Shown: in pieces, positions 58,655 to 64,000 of the stretch
Position numbering within the stretch: the stretch's first letter is position 1
Layout: each line of letters opens with the position of its first letter
Assembly (NCBI RefSeq): GCF_003071345.1
Contig: NZ_QCYK01000003.1
Location: 310,001 to 374,000 of the forward strand
DNA: 64,000 bases
DNA from: Chitinophaga parva
Lineage (GTDB): Bacteria > Bacteroidota > Bacteroidia > Chitinophagales > Chitinophagaceae
Direction of reading: 5' to 3'
Program-made: the position numbers and the translations under genes
Notes under the pieces: generated by a model
Told to the model about the DNA's origin: nothing
Database searches by the model: none
Seen by the model: only the letters and a program-made list of their open reading frames with translations

Positions 58655-58981
58655 ACCCGGATGAGAGTCCCTGTATATTGCCTATAGAATGAAAGTTATC
58701 CCGTTACCGTGTATCCCGAATGAGCGTTTCATAGGAGTTTATCCAGGATTTTTTGAGTATCCATAACGTTTACAATCCAATTTACCCACAGTATGTCATT
58801 AATGTAATGTGTAGTTAACACCACCCCGTAGCCATACTCATTTTTAATATCATGCAGCTTTTTGTGCCCATGTCATGTTATTAATTCATGTGTCTGTATA
58901 CCTGTGCTTTGCAAGACGCTATTGCGCCTTGATGACTTTCTATTGCCTTTAGTTTTTTAGTGCCGTATTGATCGTAATACC
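58655..58981. other. Long AT-rich leader before the terminal gene cluster
   Basis: No gene of credible length lies in these 327 bases between the promoter candidate and the GTG at 58982. AACGTT occurs twice (near 58740-58770). I see no terminator hairpin, so the stretch is either a long 5' leader or contains a second promoter I cannot recognise. Confidence 0.35.
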
Positions 58982-61300
58982 GTGAGAAAGTGCGCCTATT
59001 CCATATTGTTCCTGCTGTTTGCAACCGTGATTGCAATGGGGCAAACAGTGCCTGGCGGGCAAGCTATGCCTGGCAAAAAGAGAATGGATGTTACCGTGCC
59101 ATTCGCAGGCAATGGACAACAACTGGCCGACAGTGAATTTATGTTTGTTACCGCCGTTTGCAGCAGGTTAAATATCATGCCCATCCTTGTTAAATATGAA
59201 ACTGTGAAAGGTTACTGGGAGCACCAGCGCAAGCCTGGTGTTACAGGTCCGGTGCGGCCTCCATTCCTGGTGGTGCATGGGAATGTGATGTATGACCTGT
59301 ATTATCAATCCAATGCAGATACCCCCTATCTGCAGAAAGAATCTTACCAGCATACATTGACCACGGTGCTGACCGTAAAAGTAAAGGATCAATATCCCAT
59401 GCACGTGGCGTTCACAACACGTATGGGTAACTCCCCGCTATACCGTAACCTCACGGATTTTAACCTGCAATTCACCAACCGCGATTTTAAAGATATGCTG
59501 ATGCAGCGCGCCCAGGGATGGGACGGCCTGCGGCTCAAGCAATGGAAATACCTGGACAGCCTGAAAGGCGTGATCAATGCAAAAGAGCAGGAGATAGGGC
59601 GGCTGCAACACTGGGACCAGGATCCTTCACAACTCCTGAAGCTCATCCAGATACGGGAACGCCAGTTGTATGGGCGGCTCAATGATTCCATTGGCCGCCT
59701 GAAAGACTCCCTGGCCGGGCGTTTGCACGGGCCGGATAGCTTGCGGCACGACAACGGTGCAGACTCGCTGATGGCGCGTTACAAAGCACAATACGAGGAG
59801 AACAAGCAGAAGCTGGACTCCCTGCAGGCAGCACTGGCTAAGCTGCAACGTCTTTATGATGTGAAGAACCGGCAGTTTGGCGGGGATAAGAAACAGCTGC
59901 TACTGGGTGCACTGAACGGGCGCGGGTCCAACAAGGAGATGGCGGATAAACTGGAGAACATGAACCTGCCGGATTCCGTGCTGCCAAAGGGTTACCGCCA
60001 GTTGCTGGCCGTCCGGTCTTTCGGTATCGGGCGCACCATGGTGAATTATTCGGAGCTCACCGCAAAGAACATCAGTGTGCTGGGCATGCAGGTGGAGTAT
60101 AATCCTTCGTATTACTTTGCATTTGCCACCGGGGTGGTGGACTACCGTTTCCGCGACTTTGTTTCCACCCAGAACAGGACACATCAATACCTCAATCTTA
60201 TCCGCATTGGTACGGGCAATAAGGACCGTAACAATATCATCCTAACGTACTATACCGGCCGCAAGCAGTTGTATAATTTCAACACCACGGTTACAGACAG
60301 CACGCCCATTGCCCCGCAGGACTACCGCATCATGGGGCTTTCGCTGGAAGGGCATTGGGCGCTGGGTAAAAATACATCCATCACCGGAGAACTGGCCAAG
60401 TCGTCCCTGCCTTATTACGCAAGGGCGGAGCACGGGGAGAGCGTGATGGGCAGCGTGTTACAGCTACACGATCACACCAATGAAGCCTATTCCATTAAAG
60501 CTATTTCGCTGATCCCGCAAACGGGTACGCGTATCAATGCATCCTATAAAATGATGGGCGCCAATTTCCAGTCGTTCAGCCTTTATACTACGGGTTCCAG
60601 GCAAACCGCCTGGAATGTGCGGGTGGACCAGCCTTTCTTTAAGCAGCGGCTGATGCTCACGGGTGCTATTAAAAAGAATGAGCAGGTAAACGTCTACCAG
60701 TTGCTGAATTATAACAGCAGCACGGTTTTCAAGAGCCTGCAGGCTACCCTGCGGATGCGTAAATGGCCGGTGCTCTCCGTGGGCTATTTCCCCAGTGAAC
60801 AGATCACCAAGCTGGGTGACGGACGCCTGGCGGAGAACCAGTTCTATACGCTGGTGGGCACGGCCAGTCATTTTTATAAGTACCACCACATCATGATGAG
60901 CACGATCCTGTCGTACACGCAGTTTTACAATAAACAAGCGGATACCAGTTTCCTCTACTTCAACAGCAAGAATATTTTACTGAACCATACGGTATTCCTG
61001 GATGCTTTCACCATCAATGGCTCTTTAACGGATGCTATCAATACAGACTATAAACTGTATGGTATTGATGGCAGTGTGCAATGGAAATTGCGTTCCTGGC
61101 TGACCGTGGGTGGAGGAATGAAATACAACTGGCAAACCACCTACAACGTGGCGCACATAGGGTACACAGGCATGTGCCGCGTTGTGATCCCGAAAGTAGG
61201 AGAGCTGGCGCTCATGGCGGACAAGGGCTTTGTGCCAGGGGTGAACCGCCAGTTGGTAGCTAATAATACCGGAAGATTGACCTATACCAAGACATTTTAA
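58982..61300 (+). CDS. Secreted coiled-coil / outer-membrane barrel protein, unknown family
   Basis: A 772-residue exported protein that starts with GTG (MRKCAYSILFLLFATVIAMG is its signal peptide). Residues about 40-185 are beta-rich (FMFVTAVCSRLNIMPILVKY and PFLVVHGNVMYDLYY). Residues about 190-310 form a probable coiled coil with IGRLQHWDQDPSQLLKLIQI, RERQLYGRLNDSIGRLKDSL and QKLDSLQAALAKLQRLYDVK. The C-terminal 430 residues are alternating strands like an outer-membrane barrel of about 16-18 strands (YYFAFATGVVDYRFRDFVST, LRMRKWPVLSVGYF, LRSWLTVGGGMKYNW). I do not recognise the family. The next gene starts after a two-base gap, and a large RHS-like gene follows, so the three should act together. 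Confidence 0.8.
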   Translation: MRKCAYSILFLLFATVIAMGQTVPGGQAMPGKKRMDVTVPFAGNGQQLADSEFMFVTAVCSRLNIMPILVKYETVKGYWEHQRKPGVTGPVRPPFLVVHGNVMYDLYYQSNADTPYLQKESYQHTLTTVLTVKVKDQYPMHVAFTTRMGNSPLYRNLTDFNLQFTNRDFKDMLMQRAQGWDGLRLKQWKYLDSLKGVINAKEQEIGRLQHWDQDPSQLLKLIQIRERQLYGRLNDSIGRLKDSLAGRLHGPDSLRHDNGADSLMARYKAQYEENKQKLDSLQAALAKLQRLYDVKNRQFGGDKKQLLLGALNGRGSNKEMADKLENMNLPDSVLPKGYRQLLAVRSFGIGRTMVNYSELTAKNISVLGMQVEYNPSYYFAFATGVVDYRFRDFVSTQNRTHQYLNLIRIGTGNKDRNNIILTYYTGRKQLYNFNTTVTDSTPIAPQDYRIMGLSLEGHWALGKNTSITGELAKSSLPYYARAEHGESVMGSVLQLHDHTNEAYSIKAISLIPQTGTRINASYKMMGANFQSFSLYTTGSRQTAWNVRVDQPFFKQRLMLTGAIKKNEQVNVYQLLNYNSSTVFKSLQATLRMRKWPVLSVGYFPSEQITKLGDGRLAENQFYTLVGTASHFYKYHHIMMSTILSYTQFYNKQADTSFLYFNSKNILLNHTVFLDAFTINGSLTDAINTDYKLYGIDGSVQWKLRSWLTVGGGMKYNWQTTYNVAHIGYTGMCRVVIPKVGELALMADKGFVPGVNRQLVANNTGRLTYTKTF

Positions 61301-61302
61301 AT

Positions 61303-62403
61303 ATGAAGAACATGAAATACCGGCTGCTGACAGCCCTGCTTTTATGTGCAGGCCTTTTTACGAAGGCGCAGATCAGTATGACAGCGCAGGTACCGGCTGC
61401 CGGGGTGCTGCAAAAAGCGCAGTTATGGAATATCCTGCTGGTGTCGGCCAGTGAACAGCCGGTGGATGTGCGTATCATTTTGCGTTTGTCTGACCCGCAC
61501 ACTAACCAGCCCATTCTCACCGGGGTGTCCCGCACTTTTACGCTGACCAAAGGTGCGCGCCAGGTGACCGTGCAGGATGCCGGGCCTGTCGCTTACGAGT
61601 ACCTTTCGCCGAATGTAGACCGCAGCATTAATGGGTTGCTTACCGTGGGCAACTACCTGGCATGTTACAGCCTGGAGGTGGTGAATATCAAATTCGGAGA
61701 GCAGGCAGTGGAAGATTGTGTGCCCTTTGCCGTGGAGCCGCTGGCACCTCCTATGCTGAATATGCCGGCGGATAAGAGCCAGCTGGATGCAGTGTTCCCG
61801 CAATTTACCTGGTTGCCGCCGGCGCCGGTGAATGTGTTCACCGACCTGAATTATGACCTGTTGCTGACGGAGGTGCGTACGGGCCAGAGCCCGGATGAAG
61901 CCATCCAGCAGAATGCGCCGGTGTTCACTTCCACGCATATTAAGGACCTGTATTATAATTATCCCGCATCCGGTGTGGCGCTGGATACTTCGAAGACGTA
62001 TGCCTGGACGGTCATAGCGCGGAATGCGGCTGCATTTGCGGCGCAAACGGAGGTGTGGACGTTTAAGTTGAAGGGATTGCCCGGGAAGCCGCATTTACCG
62101 GCGAGTGCTTATGTGCAGTTGCGCAAGGAGCTGGATGGTAACGTGGCGGCACTGAGTGGTAGCCTGAAATTCTATTACATGAATGTGCCGGGGGATAAGC
62201 GTGTGCACTACGAGATCATTGGCCTCAATGAACAGAACACGGTGGTGGGCAGCGGGGAGGTGAACCTGCAGCCGGGGGATAACATGCTGGAACTACCGGT
62301 GGAGAAGGGGATGCGGCTGTCGTCGCAGAAGACTTACCTGTTCCGGGTGCTGAACTCGCGGAATGAGTACTGGCAGATGAAGTTTGTTTACAGCCAGGAG
62401 TAA
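61303..62403 (+). CDS. Secreted Ig-like/Fn3-like protein, unknown family
   Basis: A 366-residue exported protein. The signal peptide is MKNMKYRLLTALLLCAGLFTKA, starting two bases after the preceding stop; an internal ATG at 61312 would also work. Mature sequence is mainly beta: ISMTAQVPAAGVLQKAQLWN and a first domain to about residue 140 (LTVGNYLACYSLEVV, CVPFAVEPLAPPML). A second domain follows with PQFTWLPPAPVNVFTDLNYD and TYAWTVIARNAAAFAAQTE, an Fn3-like strand pattern, and a third ends with YLFRVLNSRNEYWQMKF. No membrane anchor or sorting domain is visible. It sits between the barrel protein and the RHS-like gene; assistance in assembly or display of the RHS protein is a guess. Confidence 0.75.
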   Translation: MKNMKYRLLTALLLCAGLFTKAQISMTAQVPAAGVLQKAQLWNILLVSASEQPVDVRIILRLSDPHTNQPILTGVSRTFTLTKGARQVTVQDAGPVAYEYLSPNVDRSINGLLTVGNYLACYSLEVVNIKFGEQAVEDCVPFAVEPLAPPMLNMPADKSQLDAVFPQFTWLPPAPVNVFTDLNYDLLLTEVRTGQSPDEAIQQNAPVFTSTHIKDLYYNYPASGVALDTSKTYAWTVIARNAAAFAAQTEVWTFKLKGLPGKPHLPASAYVQLRKELDGNVAALSGSLKFYYMNVPGDKRVHYEIIGLNEQNTVVGSGEVNLQPGDNMLELPVEKGMRLSSQKTYLFRVLNSRNEYWQMKFVYSQE

Positions 62404-62448
62404 AAATTGAATCAGAAGATACCTTATACCAAATAAAATAACGTTACA

Positions 62449-64000
62449 ATGATATTGGCGTTTTCGGAAAAGCGGAAGAAGGCGATTGCGTGGATGATGT
62501 TGGGGATGATCTATTTTGAGACGGTGGTGCCGCCGGTGGCGATGGGGGCGGGGCGGCGTTATGCTCCTGCTGTTAAAGAAGTGGTGACTACAGCTATTGG
62601 TAGCTATTTTACTTCATCCAGGCGCGTTGTGAGGGAAACCGGCAGTGTTGCCGGCCTGCGGCCGGAGAAGAAAGCGATGGGGATGCCGCCGAAGACGGAA
62701 GACCTGGGAGGGCCTACCCAGCCGGAAATGACTGCATTTACACCGGTAGGGGCGGATAAGATGGTGGATCTGTTTAGTGGGGATTTTTCTTATAATATTC
62801 CGTTGATGGACGTGGGGGGGTATCCTATTGCGCTGGGGTATAACAGTGGGATTACGATGGATCAGGAAGCCAGTTGGGTAGGGTTGGGCTGGAATATCAA
62901 TCCGGGAACCATCACGCGTAACCTTCGTGGTCTGCCGGATGATTTTAACGGGATGGATTCCGTTATGAAGACAGCCCATGTAAAGGATAATAAGACCTGG
63001 GGCGCCACCGCAGGTGCTGACCTGGAGATTATGGGATTCAAGAACCCACCGAAGTTACCAAACGGCGACAGTCTTAATATTTCACTTGGGTTGTCAGGGT
63101 CACTTGGGTTGTTTTATAATACTTACCGTGGATATGGCATTGAAAGTTCGTTTGGCGCCAATATCAGTGCGGGGTCAAAGACCACCGGCAAGCTTACCGC
63201 GGGCCTTTCTGTGACCAACAACTCTCAGGAAGGGATCACGTTGTCCCCAAGCCTTGGCTATTCCTACGCAGCTAAAAATGCCGAAGAAAATGGTGGCTTT
63301 AGCGGCAGCCTTAGTACCAGTTTATCTTACAACACGAGAAGTGGCATGAAGGCGTTGTCGTTTTCAGGAGGAATTAATTACTACCGTGGCTCAGATCGTA
63401 TTCAAAAAGCACAGGAGGACGTAGCTGCAAAAAACAGCTCTGCATCTTTTGCCGAACGTACGGTAGGCGGCTTTTCCCAAATCGGTACTGTAATGTCCAG
63501 TGCTATAACATATGCGTATCCGACCTTTACCCCTACGATCAACCTCCCGTATACCAGTAAGATGATGACGTTTACAGCAAAAGTGGGTTGGTCTGAAAAA
63601 GTGGTGCATCCGTCCCTGTTTGTAAGCGGCTATTTTACCACGCAGAAGATTGCTGACGAGGATACGACGATGTATCTGCCTGCATTCGGCTATATGAATT
63701 TTCAAAACGCTGGTAGTAACGCATCTGCCTTAATGGACTTCAACCGGGAGCGTGAAATTGCCTACCGGGAATCGCCACCTGTACCAGCCATTGCCATTCC
63801 CGGCTATACCTACGACGTGTTTACTATGTCTGGCGAGGGAACAGGCGGTTCTTTCCGTCCTTATCGCAGTGATATTGGGTATGTGTTTGATCATTATATG
63901 AAAACGCACGACCAGTCTGACCGGTATAGTGGTGATGTTGGTTTTGGTGACATCCTGCACGTAGGTGCCGACCTGGATTACACCCGGGCTTATACGGAGA
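62449..64000 (+). CDS. RHS/SpvB-like giant secreted protein, N-terminal part (runs off the window)
   Basis: The ATG at 62449 opens a frame with no stop to the window end, at least 517 codons. The N-terminus has basic residues followed by a hydrophobic stretch (AIAWMMLGMIYF), a likely signal. Near residue 90 the typical start of Bacteroidota RHS-repeat proteins appears: FTPVGADKMVDLFSGDFSYN, IPLMDVGGYPIALGYNSG and MDQEASWVGLGWNINPGTI, then GLPDDFNG. A Ser/Gly-rich beta region follows (SLGLSGSLGLFYNTYRGYGI, GSLSTSLSYNTRSGMKALSF). In the family the later part carries YD repeats and a C-terminal toxin or variable domain; here that part is outside the window. Such proteins act as secreted or surface toxins or adhesins. 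Preceded by a barrel protein and an Ig-like protein on the same strand with gaps of 2 and 45 bases. Confidence 0.85.
   Translation, partial: MILAFSEKRKKAIAWMMLGMIYFETVVPPVAMGAGRRYAPAVKEVVTTAIGSYFTSSRRVVRETGSVAGLRPEKKAMGMPPKTEDLGGPTQPEMTAFTPVGADKMVDLFSGDFSYNIPLMDVGGYPIALGYNSGITMDQEASWVGLGWNINPGTITRNLRGLPDDFNGMDSVMKTAHVKDNKTWGATAGADLEIMGFKNPPKLPNGDSLNISLGLSGSLGLFYNTYRGYGIESSFGANISAGSKTTGKLTAGLSVTNNSQEGITLSPSLGYSYAAKNAEENGGFSGSLSTSLSYNTRSGMKALSFSGGINYYRGSDRIQKAQEDVAAKNSSASFAERTVGGFSQIGTVMSSAITYAYPTFTPTINLPYTSKMMTFTAKVGWSEKVVHPSLFVSGYFTTQKIADEDTTMYLPAFGYMNFQNAGSNASALMDFNREREIAYRESPPVPAIAIPGYTYDVFTMSGEGTGGSFRPYRSDIGYVFDHYMKTHDQSDRYSGDVGFGDILHVGADLDYTRAYTE

Overview
The window is chromosomal DNA from a member of the Bacteroidota, most likely the family Chitinophagaceae (Chitinophaga or a close relative). 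The signs are a type IX secretion C-terminal sorting domain, an Oar-like TonB-dependent receptor, a propeller-type LytS kinase with a LytTR regulator, a standalone PASTA protein, an RHS-type giant protein with a Bacteroidota-style N-terminus, and promoters of the TTTG / TAnnTTTG type with few Shine-Dalgarno sequences. Genus-level placement is inference.

Layout. 1-1275: end of purK, then purE. 1763-14502: a five-gene same-strand cluster of two DUF4402 pilin-like proteins, a PapD-like chaperone, a 2680-residue repetitive T9SS adhesin and an outer-membrane usher-like protein. I read this as a Bacteroidota-style chaperone-usher surface system, and it is the leading candidate for an undescribed system. 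14503-17440: a decaying strip with an acyltransferase-3 pseudogene, a duplicated tRNA-Leu 3' end, one secreted protein, a TPR-like pseudogene and an intact tRNA-Leu(CAG). The duplicated tRNA end looks like an old integration scar. 17558-23538: housekeeping genes (dapD, a GT4 glycosyltransferase, a TsaC/Sua5-type protein, a CCA-adding enzyme, a pRiA4b ORF-3-like protein, miaA). 23630-26218: a FadL-like porin and a Tyr/Gly-rich lipoprotein. 26636-32049: an archaeal/eukaryotic-type prolyl-tRNA synthetase, then a sensor kinase and LytTR regulator pair. 32239-37807: a DegP-like protease, a LuxC-like acyl-CoA reductase divergent from a ferredoxin, then ddl, a PASTA protein and a rhodanese. 37896-44507: a small membrane protein, then a cluster of amide-bond-forming enzymes (two ATP-grasp proteins, a GCS2/YbdK ligase, a class-I glutamine amidotransferase) with two alpha/beta-hydrolases; this suggests an uncharacterised peptide-like metabolite. 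44599-58367: a TonB-dependent receptor, ribBA, TamB, TraB/GumN, a lipoprotein, a DinB-like protein and gamma-glutamyltransferase. 58982 to the end: a barrel protein, an Ig-like secreted protein and the start of a large RHS/SpvB-like protein that runs off the window.

At intergenic scale the most striking element is a family of GTAC-rich repeat clusters. They occur as inverted pairs around terminator-like hairpins at three gene ends (22481-22632, 28115-28350, 49402-49581). A second, CCTAGG-centred family occurs at 20215 and 40243. Strong bidirectional terminators separate most transcription units. I see no CRISPR array, intact insertion sequence, rRNA or integrase.
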